The notes: generated from the letters alone by a model not told the origin. Shown: positions 16,013 through 23,926, counted from the first letter of the stretch. The stretch is 31,343 nucleotides of DNA from an uncultured Treponema sp. (GCA_937923945.1 CALDWC010000135.1:1-31343); one strand, 5' to 3'. Made by a program: numbers and translations.

Positions 16013-17442
16013 TGTTTCTCGTCCATTTTGAAAGTTTAGGCTGCCGTTTGAACCAAAACGAAACGGAAGCGCTTGCCGATGCTTTTTTACAAGCCGGGTT
16101 CGGTCTCTTTGATACCGCAAAAAATCCTGATGATGTACTGGCGGTGTTTGTAAACACTTGTACGGTAACCGGCAAAGCCGAACAAAAATGCCGGCGTGTC
16201 ATCCGCGCGTGTGCAAAAAAATTTCCGCATGCGCTTATTTTAGTTTCAGGCTGCTATGCGCAACTGGAAAGCAGCAGCATCGAAGCGATTTCTCCGGCAG
16301 TGAAGACCTTCCCCGGCATGCAAAAAGGGCTTTTAACGCAATTTCCGAAATATTTTTCGGAAAAACTGCATGCGGTTTCACCGGCAGTGATAAAAATTTT
16401 TCCGCAATGTGCGTTGGAAATATTTTCGCAGTTTAAAACCGAAATGCTGTCACAAAACACCGCGGTGAAAATCTCCGCTGAACAATCAAGTCGCAGCACT
16501 ACTGCTCCTACGCCGAAAACGGATAAAACGCATCTGCAGGAAAAACCCGCATTTGCGTTTGATTTAACTACTCGCAATTTTGCGTTTCACTCGCGTGCTT
16601 CACTGAAAATTCAGGACGGCTGCAATTCCTCCTGTACGTTTTGCCGCATTCATTTGGCACGCGGTAAATCGGTTTCGCTGGACGTCGATGAAGCTGTTGC
16701 ACGCGCCAAAAAAATAGAAGCGGCAGGTAAAAACGAAATCGTTTTAACCGGCGTGAATCTTGCGCAATATGTTTCCGGCAACTTTCGATTTCCGCAGCTT
16801 CTCAAAAAGCTTTTGGAACATACCGACTACGTGAAATTTCGCATTTCCAGTTTTTACCCGGAAGCAATTACGGCGGATTTTTTGGAAGTCATTAAATCGG
16901 AGCGGGTGTGTCCCTATTTTCATTTATCGGTTCAGTCTGGCAGTGAGCGTATTTTGCAGTTGATGAAACGCCCCGCCGACACGGCTCAAATTTATGCTGC
17001 TTGCGAAGGCTTGCGTTCCGTAAAGGATAATCCTTTTTTGGGAGCGGATATCATCACCGGTTTTCCGACTGAAACGGAAGAAGATTTTGCAAAGACGGCG
17101 AAACTGTGCCGCGATTTAGCATTTGCACACATTCATAGTTTTCCGTTTTCGCCGCGTCCCGGAACGCCGGCGTATACGTTCAAGCCGAAAGTTCCCGAGC
17201 GAATTGCAAGGGAGCGCATCAATTTTTTGAATACGATTTCGGCTCAAAACTATGCGGCGTATTTGGAATCAGTAAACGGTAAAATCGTAACGGGAATTGT
17301 TGAAACTTTTAAAACCGGTAAAAAAATACTAACCGAAAACTATTTGCTCTTGCCTTTAAAATACGGAAATTTTGCCGACAATTTAAAAAGCGGAGAATGT
17401 GTTGCCGTAAAAATTATCGGCGATTGTTGTGAGTTATGCTAA
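16012..17442 (+). CDS. mtaB: MtaB-type tRNA t6A37 methylthiotransferase (radical SAM)
   Basis: The protein has the MiaB/RimO/MtaB architecture. The N-terminal UPF0004 domain ligates one Fe-S cluster through Cys11 (GCRLNQNE), Cys50 (NTCTVT) and Cys81 (SGCYAQ). The radical-SAM cluster motif CxxxCxxC is at 204-211 (CNSSCTFC). The GCRLNQNE and NTCTVT forms fit the MtaB branch, which makes ms2t6A at position 37 of tRNAs reading ANN codons. Between the two domains (about residues 100-185) lies a longer, Ser/Thr/Lys-rich insertion than usual, so the protein is 476 residues where relatives have about 430-450. A TRAM-like C-terminal segment closes the protein. Confidence 0.88.
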   Translation: MFLVHFESLGCRLNQNETEALADAFLQAGFGLFDTAKNPDDVLAVFVNTCTVTGKAEQKCRRVIRACAKKFPHALILVSGCYAQLESSSIEAISPAVKTFPGMQKGLLTQFPKYFSEKLHAVSPAVIKIFPQCALEIFSQFKTEMLSQNTAVKISAEQSSRSTTAPTPKTDKTHLQEKPAFAFDLTTRNFAFHSRASLKIQDGCNSSCTFCRIHLARGKSVSLDVDEAVARAKKIEAAGKNEIVLTGVNLAQYVSGNFRFPQLLKKLLEHTDYVKFRISSFYPEAITADFLEVIKSERVCPYFHLSVQSGSERILQLMKRPADTAQIYAACEGLRSVKDNPFLGADIITGFPTETEEDFAKTAKLCRDLAFAHIHSFPFSPRPGTPAYTFKPKVPERIARERINFLNTISAQNYAAYLESVNGKIVTGIVETFKTGKKILTENYLLLPLKYGNFADNLKSGECVAVKIIGDCCELC

Positions 17443-17531
17443 CAATTTCGTTGAAACAGTTTTGACTTTAATTGCATTGACCGCTCAAATTTTTTTGTGA
17501 AATTTGATACGATATTATCATTGAGGTTTAT

Positions 17532-18623
17532 ATGAAACTGAAATTTAAACTTTTGACATTTTTTTTCTTGGTAAGTTTTTGCAGTTTTGCGCAAACGGAG
17601 CTTGCGCCCTTGCAGTTGCCTCAATATAATATTCCGAAACTGGTGGGGAGCGGCGGCGCCTATACGACACAGGAAGCCGGCTTTTATACCCTTTTTACCA
17701 ACCCCGCTCTTTTTTCATCGCTGAAAAAAAAGTGGAATATTTCATCCTTTTCATTCGGCGGCGCGATGTATGAAGATCCGGCAGAACTTTCAACGACTTT
17801 GAATGCACTCGGTCCAATTGCGTTCGGTTTAGCGAATACAAACTTCGCTTTTGGTATTTTTAACAATACAAAATTTACCGGAAGTATCGACAAAGCAAGC
17901 GATGCATATAATCTTCTTTTCGGTGAAGAACTTTTTATGACAGGTGGATACGGTGCAAAAGTTTTTGATAATGCAGGAAGCTCTATTTCGCTCGGTATCC
18001 AGATGAAAGGTTATTTTCAAGGTTTTACAATTACACCGAATGCGTCCTTGTCCGGTGAACAAGCAGCTCTTTCAACTTTGTTTGAATCACTTTCCAAAGA
18101 TAGTCCGATTATGATGACTGCCGCAATTGGTCTTGACGTCGGTTTTGCATACACTTATGATGATTTTCTTCGGCTTGGTATTGTTGTCCGCGACGCATAT
18201 ACGGCAACATTTTCAACAATGTATGCAAATTATGATGATTTTAAAAATTCGAAAAAAGTCGGCAACACAAAATATCGCAGTCCTATTCCAACGCTTGATT
18301 TTGGTTTTTCGCTGCATCCGCAGTTACCGAAAAATTATGCAACTTTTACCGATTATGTTTTTTGGTTTGATTTTGACGATCTGCTTTCGCCTTTAAAAAA
18401 CAATCGCCCTATCTTTTATAATATCAATTTTGGTATGGAGTTTGAATTTAATTATGCGTACTATCTGCGGTTCGGTTTTAAAGAAGTTGCGCCGACTTTC
18501 GGTATCGGGGTTGATGCCGGTTATTTTGAGTTAAATGGTATGTTTCTGTTTACACAAAAAACAAATAAACTTTGGGAAAAGACCGTGCTCAATTTTGGAG
18601 TTGATCTTTCTATAAAGCTTTAA
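17532..18623 (+). CDS. Outer-membrane beta-barrel protein, FadL/PorV-like
   Basis: The 363-residue protein has a signal peptide (MKLKFKLLTFFFLVSFCSFAQ). After it comes the pattern typical of FadL/PorV-like barrels: a GSGGAYTTQEAGFYTLFTNPAL hatch-type motif (around residues 40-60), then alternating amphipathic strands rich in Phe, Tyr and Gly up to a C-terminal aromatic strand. Treponemes encode several such paralogues, thought to import long-chain hydrophobic nutrients, but the ligand cannot be inferred here. Start choice is supported by GAGG five nt before ATG 17532. It is separated from mtaB by 89 bp and probably has its own promoter, which I could not place confidently. It converges with the lipoprotein gene at a bidirectional terminator. 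Confidence 0.75.
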   Translation: MKLKFKLLTFFFLVSFCSFAQTELAPLQLPQYNIPKLVGSGGAYTTQEAGFYTLFTNPALFSSLKKKWNISSFSFGGAMYEDPAELSTTLNALGPIAFGLANTNFAFGIFNNTKFTGSIDKASDAYNLLFGEELFMTGGYGAKVFDNAGSSISLGIQMKGYFQGFTITPNASLSGEQAALSTLFESLSKDSPIMMTAAIGLDVGFAYTYDDFLRLGIVVRDAYTATFSTMYANYDDFKNSKKVGNTKYRSPIPTLDFGFSLHPQLPKNYATFTDYVFWFDFDDLLSPLKNNRPIFYNINFGMEFEFNYAYYLRFGFKEVAPTFGIGVDAGYFELNGMFLFTQKTNKLWEKTVLNFGVDLSIKL

Positions 18624-18636
18624 AAAAATCAAATGG

Positions 18637-18677
18637 ATATTCCGTTAAAAATCGAAAAATTTTAACGGAATATTTTT
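18637..18677. terminator. Bidirectional intrinsic terminator
   Basis: A 14-bp perfect stem (18637-18650 and 18660-18673, ATATTCCGTTAAAA with its complement) is closed by a 9-nt loop. It is followed by a T run on the plus strand, and an A run on the plus strand (18622-18628) serves as T run for the other direction. It sits between convergent gene ends at 18623 and 18701. Confidence 0.9.
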
Positions 18678-18700
18678 GCCTGCGTAAATAAAAGCCGATA

Positions 18701-19177
18701 TTATCCTTTGAGATAAAAACGCATCTGCTCGTTTTTCTGCGCATCAAACAATTTGATAACGGTTCCTTCAATAGCGATAAATTTGCACGAGTCCAGATTA
18801 CCGAAAAAAAGAACGTCAAACGCATTCGCTTGGGCGTTTTCACCTGCCATGCGGGTTACTCCGAGTGAATCAATCGTCAGCGTTGCGAACTCGGCGTGCG
18901 TATTTTTATAGGTGTATTTTCCGAAACCGTTGTTAATGCCGCTGGTTGCTTCAAACGAGCCGTTTGCGTTAAATTTGATTAAACCTGCACCGCCGTGTCC
19001 CGGTTCAAACAGAACAAACTCGCCGTTGTTATTAATCCCGATTAACTCATAATAGCGGTTGAGCATGAGCGTCCCCGCTTCCTCGTTTTTAATTATATTT
19101 TTTCCGATTGTGCCGTTATTGGAAGTTGCACAGCCGAAAGCCGTCAAACAAAGTAAAATTGTAAAAAGTTTTTTCAT
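18701..19177 (-). CDS. Small lipoprotein of unknown function
   Basis: The protein has a lipoprotein signal peptide (MKKLFTILLCLTAFGC) with Cys at position 16 as the lipidation site. A domain of about 140 residues follows, in short beta-like segments (NRYYELIGINNNGEFVLFEP, GFGKYTYKNTHAEFATLTID). I do not recognise a family. It may be an envelope-attached lipocalin-like or META/HslJ-like small beta fold, but this is only an impression. ATG 19177 is preferred because AGAGG lies 9 nt upstream; an ATG two codons earlier (19183) would be only 3 nt from it. It follows the phosphofructokinase gene by 48 nt and probably shares its transcript. Confidence 0.75.
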   Translation of the reverse strand: MKKLFTILLCLTAFGCATSNNGTIGKNIIKNEEAGTLMLNRYYELIGINNNGEFVLFEPGHGGAGLIKFNANGSFEATSGINNGFGKYTYKNTHAEFATLTIDSLGVTRMAGENAQANAFDVLFFGNLDSCKFIAIEGTVIKLFDAQKNEQMRFYLKG

Positions 19178-19225
19178 ATTCATTTTCCTCTTTATAAATA
19201 AATCAAAACTGAAAAGATAACCGAA

Positions 19226-20524
19226 TTACATCATTAAAAGCGGCTGTCCCGTTGCATCGAGCGTATCCCGCCATAGCACTCCTTCCGGATCGACGGTTTT
19301 TCGTTTGCTGACAACAGCCGCAATCGGTAAATGCACAAACTCTTGATGGACAACCCCGACAATCAGCGCCGTTTTTCCCGCCATCGCGGCATGTGCCGCA
19401 TTATTGCCTAAGCGCTCGCAATACACCGAATCAATTGCAGCTGCAGTTGAAGCGCGTATTTGATAACTGGGATCAATATATTTCATATTAATGGTAATAC
19501 TTTTTTCTTTAAAGTAGCGGATAATTTCTTTTTTTAGATAGAGTCCGATATCGGCAAGAATTTTATTGCCGGAGGCGTCTTCACCGTTAATCGTATCCAG
19601 CAAGTTTTGTCCCGCTCCTTCGGCGACAACAACGACGGCATTATTTTGTTCCAGCAATTTTTTTTCAAGGCTCCGTAAAAAACCGCGTTCTCCGGTCATT
19701 TCAAACGGAACTTCCGGAATCAGTACGAAGTCGGTTTCATGACTGGCGATTGCCGTTTGTGCGGCAATAAAGCCGGACTCGCGCCCCATCAGCTTGATTA
19801 AGCCGATGCCGTGTACTTGCGAGGCGGCTTCCGTGTAACCGGCGGCGACCGCTTCCGTCGCTTTACCGACGGCGGTATCAAACCCGAAGGATTTGTCGAT
19901 GTAAGAAATATCATTGTCGATAGTTTTCGGAATGCCGACCACGGCAATGTTCAAGCCGCGCTTTTCAACTTCTTGGGCGATTGCCAACGCGCCTTTGAGT
20001 GTTCCGTCCCCGCCGATTAAAAAAAGCATATTGATGTGCAACGCTTCAAGGCGGTCAACAATTTCGTCGGTGCGGTTTCCGCCGCCGCGGGAAGTGCCTA
20101 AAATGGTGCCGCCGAATTTGTGAATATCGTTGACCGTGTCCGAATTAAGTTCAATCATCGGGAAACCGTAGTCTTCCAAAAAGCCCTGATATCCGAATTT
20201 AATCCCGGTAATTTTTTTTACGCCGTAGCGGTTTTGCAGCGTTTTTACCAATGCGCGAATCACATCGTTTAATCCGGGACACAAACCTCCGCAGGTTGCG
20301 ATTGCAGCGTGGACATCAGCCGGATTGAAAAAAATCTTTTCACGAACGCCTGCCCGTTCCAGCAAAACCGGTTCCGTATTTCCTTGACTTCGAGCGACTA
20401 AAATATTTAAATTAATTGATTCATCGTCGGTAACATAATTTGCGGCAAAATCTCCATCCACTTTTGAAAAAAGAATCGGCGACGTTATTTCGCACGTCCC
20501 CAATGTTTTAATAGTAAAATCCAT
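19226..20524 (-). CDS. pfkA: 6-phosphofructokinase, long/trypanosome-plant-like clade
   Basis: The enzyme phosphorylates fructose 6-phosphate in glycolysis. The 432-residue protein has CGGLCPGLNDVIR (78-90), GTSRGGGNR, the nucleotide-loop GGDGT at 171-175, PKTIDND at 199-205 with the catalytic Asp, and MGRESGFIAA. Residue Gly174 corresponds to E. coli PFK Gly104 and Lys200 to its Gly124. PPi-dependent enzymes usually have Asp and Lys at these two places. The Gly/Lys pair occurs in plant and trypanosome ATP-dependent enzymes, so the phosphoryl donor is undecided but ATP is favoured. GGAGG lies 4 nt before ATG 20524. Confidence 0.9.
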   Translation of the reverse strand: MDFTIKTLGTCEITSPILFSKVDGDFAANYVTDDESINLNILVARSQGNTEPVLLERAGVREKIFFNPADVHAAIATCGGLCPGLNDVIRALVKTLQNRYGVKKITGIKFGYQGFLEDYGFPMIELNSDTVNDIHKFGGTILGTSRGGGNRTDEIVDRLEALHINMLFLIGGDGTLKGALAIAQEVEKRGLNIAVVGIPKTIDNDISYIDKSFGFDTAVGKATEAVAAGYTEAASQVHGIGLIKLMGRESGFIAAQTAIASHETDFVLIPEVPFEMTGERGFLRSLEKKLLEQNNAVVVVAEGAGQNLLDTINGEDASGNKILADIGLYLKKEIIRYFKEKSITINMKYIDPSYQIRASTAAAIDSVYCERLGNNAAHAAMAGKTALIVGVVHQEFVHLPIAAVVSKRKTVDPEGVLWRDTLDATGQPLLMM

Positions 20525-20548
20525 AAAACCTCCGATTCGACGGTTGGT

Positions 20549-20577
20549 ATTTTATGTGATAAAATAAAAAACTTCAA
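20549..20577 (-). promoter_or_regulatory. Promoter of phosphofructokinase gene
   Basis: On the minus strand TTGAAG lies at 20577-20572 and TAAAAT at 20554-20549, with a 17-bp spacer. This predicts a short leader of about 20 nt containing the GGAGG site. Confidence 0.55.
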
Positions 20578-20733
20578 GGTCCCTATTATCGCGGAAATCA
20601 TGGTTTATAAAACGGCACGACAATCCTGCGCCATTTTACGTTGCAGCCGCAAGTTTTTGTACCGGTTTTATTTTACAATTAAAAGGAAAAACGGTAAAAT
20701 TAAGTCCAATCGCCTTACAAAGATAGTGTTTTT

Positions 20734-21058
20734 GGAGGCACTGATTAATTCAATCGAGAATTGAGGGAATCTTTCAAAAACTCGGGTTAGATTTTTAGAG
20801 ATGCCCGTCGAGTTTTGAAAAATTTTACGTACAATTACATGAATTTTTCAAAACTCGCAATAGACTTCTTTTCAGTGCCCACTTTAAAATCGTTGTTTCG
20901 CAAATGTTCAAAATCTACCATATTATATCGAACATTGAGAAACAAGTAGGAGCTACTTTGCTTCTGCAAAAAAACTTTGCGAAGCAAAGTTTGCCGGTAA
21001 ACTGTGCCAAACCTTTAATCAGCGTTTCCTTTTGCCGATTTGTTAATCGGGGAAAAAT
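20734..21058 (+). repeat. Modular intergenic repeat, copy C (longest)
   Basis: The most complete copy contains, in order: (1) GGCACTGA at 20737-20744 and TCAATCGAGAATTGA; (2) a hairpin module absent from copies B and D; (3) TCAGTGCC at 20872-20879, complementary to the first motif, then TTTAAAATCG; (4) an imperfect stem of TTGTTTCGCAAATGTTC and GAACATTGAGAAACAA (20893-20909, 20930-20945); (5) a second perfect stem AAACTTTG/CAAAGTTT near 20970-20990; and (6) a distal module ending CGGGGAAAAAT. Confidence 0.88.
20809..20857. repeat. 16-bp inverted repeat inside repeat copy C
   Basis: CGAGTTTTGAAAAATT (20809-20824) and AATTTTTCAAAACTCG (20842-20857) are perfect complements with a 17-nt loop. 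Copy A retains the right arm at the start of the window. Copies B and D lack this module entirely, so it behaves as an optional insert in the repeat. Confidence 0.9.
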
Positions 21059-21150
21059 TTTGAAAATTTTTTTCGAGTCTTGACAGACGTGAAAAAAAGA
21101 CTTTCACTGAAGGTATCTAATGAATTTTATATTTAGTTGTTTTATGAACA

Positions 21151-21173
21151 CCCGCCCCAATTATTGAGACGGG
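21151..21173 (-). terminator. Weak terminator-like hairpin after hutI
   Basis: A 10-bp stem with two G-T pairs (21151-21160 with 21164-21173) is located 14-36 bases after the hutI stop on the minus strand. A following T run is absent, so its role as a terminator is uncertain. Confidence 0.35.
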
Positions 21174-21186
21174 CTTACTTCAAAAA

Positions 21187-22395
21187 CTATTCCCGCTCTT
21201 CGTATACTTTTTTGCCTTGTTTCCAAACTTGACGAACGAAATTTACCCCGAAGTGATACAGCGCATATTCCAAACTCGGTGCATCCAACACCAGTAAATC
21301 CGCCTGCTTGCCTTTTTCGAGACTCCCGACCAGATGGTCGCGGCAAATCGCTTTTGCGGCGTTAATCGTTACCCCGCGGAAAATCTGCTCCGGCGAGAGT
21401 TTCATCTTAAAGCACGCGTTCCACATCGCCTGCTGGATATTTTCCGTCGGTGATGAACCCGGGTTGTAGTCGGTCGCAATTGCAACACACACCCCGCTTT
21501 CCCACATTTTTTTAGCCGGCGCGTAGTTGGGTGCCATCAAAAAAAACGACGTAGCCGGCAAAACAACCGCCGCGGTACCGCTCTTTGCCATATCGCCAAT
21601 TCCTTGATCGGAAACCGCCATCAAGTGTTCCGCCGAAACCGCTCCCAGCTTTGCCGCCAGTTCGGCTCCACCGAACGATTCGATTTCGTCCGCATGCACT
21701 TTGAGCTTAAACCCGAGTTTTTTCGCTGCTGTTAAAACCCGTTCGGTTTGCTCAACGGAAAAAATACCTTTTTCGCAAAAAGCATCAACAAATTCGGCAA
21801 TGCCCTGTTTTTTTACTTCAGGCAAAACCCGCTCGATGATAAAATCCAAATACGCATCCGGATCGGTAAATTCCGGCGGTGTTGCATGCGCTCCCATATA
21901 CGTCGGAACAATCTGGATCGGTTGCAACTCATTTAGTTTTTTCATAACCTTGAGACACTTCAACTCGGTTTCCAAATCCAAACCGTATCCGCTTTTCGCT
22001 TCAATCGTTGTGGTTCCGTTATGCAACATTATTTTCAAGCTACGCAGCGCCTTATCGGTCAACTCCTTTTCAGTCGCTGCCCGCGTTGCCCGCACCGTAC
22101 TCAAAATTCCTCCGACCGCGTGAATTTCCATATAGCTTTTTCCGGCAAGTTTCATCGCAAGTTCGTTTTCCCGCGAACCGCCATGCACCAAATGCGTATG
22201 TGCATCGACAAAACCCGGCACAATCGTTTTTCCACGGGCATCAATCACCTCATCGGCAAAATTCACAAAATGCTGCGGCGGCTCCCCCGTGTCCACAAGC
22301 ACAATCCGTCCTGCATTTTCCACAACAAAACCGGAAATAGGTTCAGGATATATATTTCCCGCCGTAAATATGCAATCTGACAAAAATAATTTCAT
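21187..22395 (-). CDS. hutI: Imidazolonepropionase (histidine degradation)
   Basis: HutI hydrolyses 4-imidazolone-5-propionate to N-formimino-glutamate, the third step of histidine catabolism. The 402-residue protein has the amidohydrolase metal motif PGFVDAHTHLVHGG, then TTTIEAKSGYG, KLKVHADEI with a metal His, SAEHL, and IATDYNPGSSPTEN with the metal Asp. ATG 22395 has GAGGAG 5 nt upstream. The longer open frame to 22623 adds an unrelated Cys-rich segment that crosses the hairpins described below. The enzyme's product is the substrate of FtcD, encoded just upstream. HutH and HutU are not in the window. Confidence 0.95.
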   Translation of the reverse strand: MKLFLSDCIFTAGNIYPEPISGFVVENAGRIVLVDTGEPPQHFVNFADEVIDARGKTIVPGFVDAHTHLVHGGSRENELAMKLAGKSYMEIHAVGGILSTVRATRAATEKELTDKALRSLKIMLHNGTTTIEAKSGYGLDLETELKCLKVMKKLNELQPIQIVPTYMGAHATPPEFTDPDAYLDFIIERVLPEVKKQGIAEFVDAFCEKGIFSVEQTERVLTAAKKLGFKLKVHADEIESFGGAELAAKLGAVSAEHLMAVSDQGIGDMAKSGTAAVVLPATSFFLMAPNYAPAKKMWESGVCVAIATDYNPGSSPTENIQQAMWNACFKMKLSPEQIFRGVTINAAKAICRDHLVGSLEKGKQADLLVLDAPSLEYALYHFGVNFVRQVWKQGKKVYEERE

Positions 22396-22700
22396 TTTTT
22401 CTCCTCTTCTTGATTTTTCTTTTGGGCGGCTTTTTTGTGCGGTAGCTGAACCGTTATCGAAAAAACAGACGCAAACCACACAAAAAACGGGTGTTCGGGG
22501 ACTCCGTGCAAAGCACTCCGAACAAAAGTGCCGCTGAAATCGCGCGGCACTTTTGTTTTCCCTCCACCCCCTGCCGCATACACCGGGCTTTTTTTTCAGC
22601 GCGGTGTTCGTACGCATCGGCAAAAAACGATGAACGCATCCCGGACATTACACACCGGCAAGGAGCGGTTTTCTCTCGTAAGTTATTATACTGATTTCCG
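22396..22700. other. ftcD-hutI intercistronic region
   Basis: This 305-base gap carries two tandem hairpins (22493-22554) and the GAGGAG ribosome binding site of hutI. No gene is credible here. The rest, 22555-22700, is T/C-rich with no recognised signal. Confidence 0.6.
22493..22554 (-). terminator. Tandem hairpins between ftcD and hutI (terminator/attenuator candidate)
   Basis: Hairpin 1 is a perfect 11-bp stem (22524-22534 and 22544-22554) with AAAAGTGCCGC on the plus strand. On the minus strand, reading from ftcD to hutI, it ends in a TTTT tract. Hairpin 2 directly adjoins it: GTTCGG (22493-22498) pairs with CCGAAC (22518-22523), with an inner GTGC/GCAC stem at 22506-22516. Together they could terminate or attenuate transcription between the two genes, or process the mRNA. 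Confidence 0.55.
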
Positions 22701-23600
22701 TTAATCTTGTAAAAGTCTATTCTCGATAACTTGTCCGACATCGAAGTTTTCGATCTGCAAGTAATACGAAGCGACGTTCAACAGAGCTTCCATCGGGGTT
22801 AAACCGACGATTTCCGTACCGACAACGGAAACACCGTATCGCTTCGCTTCCATTTTAACCATTTCATACGATTGATATAGTGACGTTTTGGTAAAGTCGG
22901 TCATGTTCATTGAAACCTGCACGATGCCCCGTTCCGTTAAATCAACGCCCATTGCTTTTACAAAGCGCAACCCGCCCCCGATAAACCGCACTTTTTTTGC
23001 AATGGCGGTGGCGATGCTCAAATCATTCGTGTTCAAGTTGACATTGAATGCAACCAACGGCATGCGGCAACCGCAGGCGGTAACTCCAGCCGACGGATGG
23101 ATTTCCGTTCCACCGAAGTCGGGTTTCCATTCCGGCTGTTTGATTTTTTCAGCCATTCCTTCAAACTGACCTTTTCGGATGGTTGAAAGATTTTCGCGTT
23201 GCGGACATGAAGCCGATTTTTCATACAAAAATACGGGAATCTTATAGCGGTTGAAAATTTCCGCCCCGACTTCTTTCGAAAGAGCGATACAATCTTCCAT
23301 CGTCGCATTCTTTATCGGGATAAACGGTACGACATCGGTTGCCCCCATGCGCGGATGCGCTCCTTCGTGTTTGCGTAAATCGATCAACTTTGCCGCAATA
23401 CCGATTGCCTGCAGTACGGATTCTTTGAGCGGTTCAGGCTCGCCGATAATCGTTACGACACAGCGGTTATGATCTTTATCAGACTCGACATCCAATAATT
23501 TGACATCAGCCGTATTTTTAAATGGAGCAACAATCTGCTCGATAATTTCAGGATCGCGCCCGTTACTAAAATTCGGCACGCACTCAATTATTTTGTTCAT
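22701..23600 (-). CDS. ftcD: Glutamate formimidoyltransferase (single-domain)
   Basis: FtcD transfers the formimino group from N-formimino-glutamate to tetrahydrofolate, feeding one-carbon metabolism. The 299-residue protein matches the transferase domain: ECVPNFSNGRD at the N terminus, the KHEGAHPRMGATDVVPFIP loop with the family's conserved His, FGGTEIHPSAGVTACGCR and FNVNLNTND. The cyclodeaminase domain found in the mammalian bifunctional enzyme is absent, so a separate cyclodeaminase must act elsewhere. ATG 23600 has GAGAGG five nt upstream; the in-frame GTG at 23606 is less likely. ThyX in this window also uses a folate cofactor. Confidence 0.93.
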   Translation of the reverse strand: MNKIIECVPNFSNGRDPEIIEQIVAPFKNTADVKLLDVESDKDHNRCVVTIIGEPEPLKESVLQAIGIAAKLIDLRKHEGAHPRMGATDVVPFIPIKNATMEDCIALSKEVGAEIFNRYKIPVFLYEKSASCPQRENLSTIRKGQFEGMAEKIKQPEWKPDFGGTEIHPSAGVTACGCRMPLVAFNVNLNTNDLSIATAIAKKVRFIGGGLRFVKAMGVDLTERGIVQVSMNMTDFTKTSLYQSYEMVKMEAKRYGVSVVGTEIVGLTPMEALLNVASYYLQIENFDVGQVIENRLLQD

Positions 23601-23624
23601 AAACACCTCTCAAAAAGTTACGTC

Positions 23625-23653
23625 AGTGTAGCATAAAAAAAAACCGTATGCAA
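23625..23653 (-). promoter_or_regulatory. Promoter of the ftcD-hutI unit
   Basis: On the minus strand TTGCAT lies at 23653-23648 and TACACT at 23630-23625, with a 17-bp spacer containing nine consecutive T. A short leader with the GAGAGG site precedes ATG 23600. Confidence 0.6.
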
Positions 23654-23662
23654 GAGGTAAAA

Positions 23663-23676
23663 ACCATAATTATGGT
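23663..23676. promoter_or_regulatory. 14-bp palindrome, possible operator
   Basis: ACCATAATTATGGT is a perfect palindrome whose nearest end lies 10 bp upstream of the -35 box of ftcD, in the ftcD-hppA divergent region. Its position suits binding of a dimeric regulator. Palindromes of this length occur a few times by chance in 31 kb, so this is suggestive only. Confidence 0.3.
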
Positions 23677-23789
23677 AAATTTATCATTTATTTTTTACTA
23701 CATCGAATTCTGATATTTTACAACATATAATTTTTTCTCGGTGATATGACTCTTTTTCGATAAAACTTACAAAACGACAGCGACAGGGC

Positions 23790-23818
23790 TTGACCAAATG
23801 TTTTTTGTATACTATAAT
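23790..23818 (+). promoter_or_regulatory. Promoter of hppA
   Basis: TTGACC (23790-23795) and a perfect TATAAT (23813-23818) have a 17-bp spacer. The predicted start is near 23825, giving a leader of about 100 nt before ATG 23927. Confidence 0.8.
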
Positions 23819-23826
23819 TTTTTATA

Positions 23827-23926
23827 AACACCGGAGAGGTTTTGAGAAGTTCTGATGCATTCTCGGTCGGCTTCCTCAGCGTCTCTTTTGGTGTTTTTTG
23901 TTTTAAACACATTTAGGAGGACGTAT
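23827..23926 (+). promoter_or_regulatory. Structured 5' leader of hppA
   Basis: The leader can fold back on itself. ACACCGGAGAGG (about 23828-23839) pairs with the CTCTTTTGGTGT segment near 23883-23894 through 10-12 pairs with G-U pairs and a one-base bulge. The enclosed stretch includes GAGAA/TTCTC complementarity. An AGGAGG ribosome binding site follows outside the stem. No known riboswitch class was recognised. Pairing was assessed by eye only. Confidence 0.4.

Larger units (their letters stand above)
20578..21186. other. Gene-free region of about 600 bases
   Basis: No gene is recognisable. The stretch 20578-20733 has no clear content. Positions 20734-21058 are repeat copy C. Positions 21059-21150 carry an isolated TTGACA with a poor -10 and no downstream gene, and 21151-21173 a GC-rich hairpin next to the end of hutI. 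Confidence 0.6.

Noticed and set aside
21080..21108. TTGACA with a 17-bp spacer to TTCACT as a plus-strand promoter
   Set aside because: The -10 is poor and no plus-strand gene follows; hutI runs toward it on the minus strand.
22396..22623. Longer hutI frame with a Cys-rich N-terminal segment
   Set aside because: It crosses the tandem hairpins, has no similarity to imidazolonepropionase, and the GAGGAG site points to ATG 22395.
23855..23926. In-frame ATG upstream of hppA that would add 24 residues
   Set aside because: It lies inside the structured leader, has no ribosome binding site, and the added residues do not look like the hppA family N terminus. ATG 23927 has AGGAGG at proper spacing.
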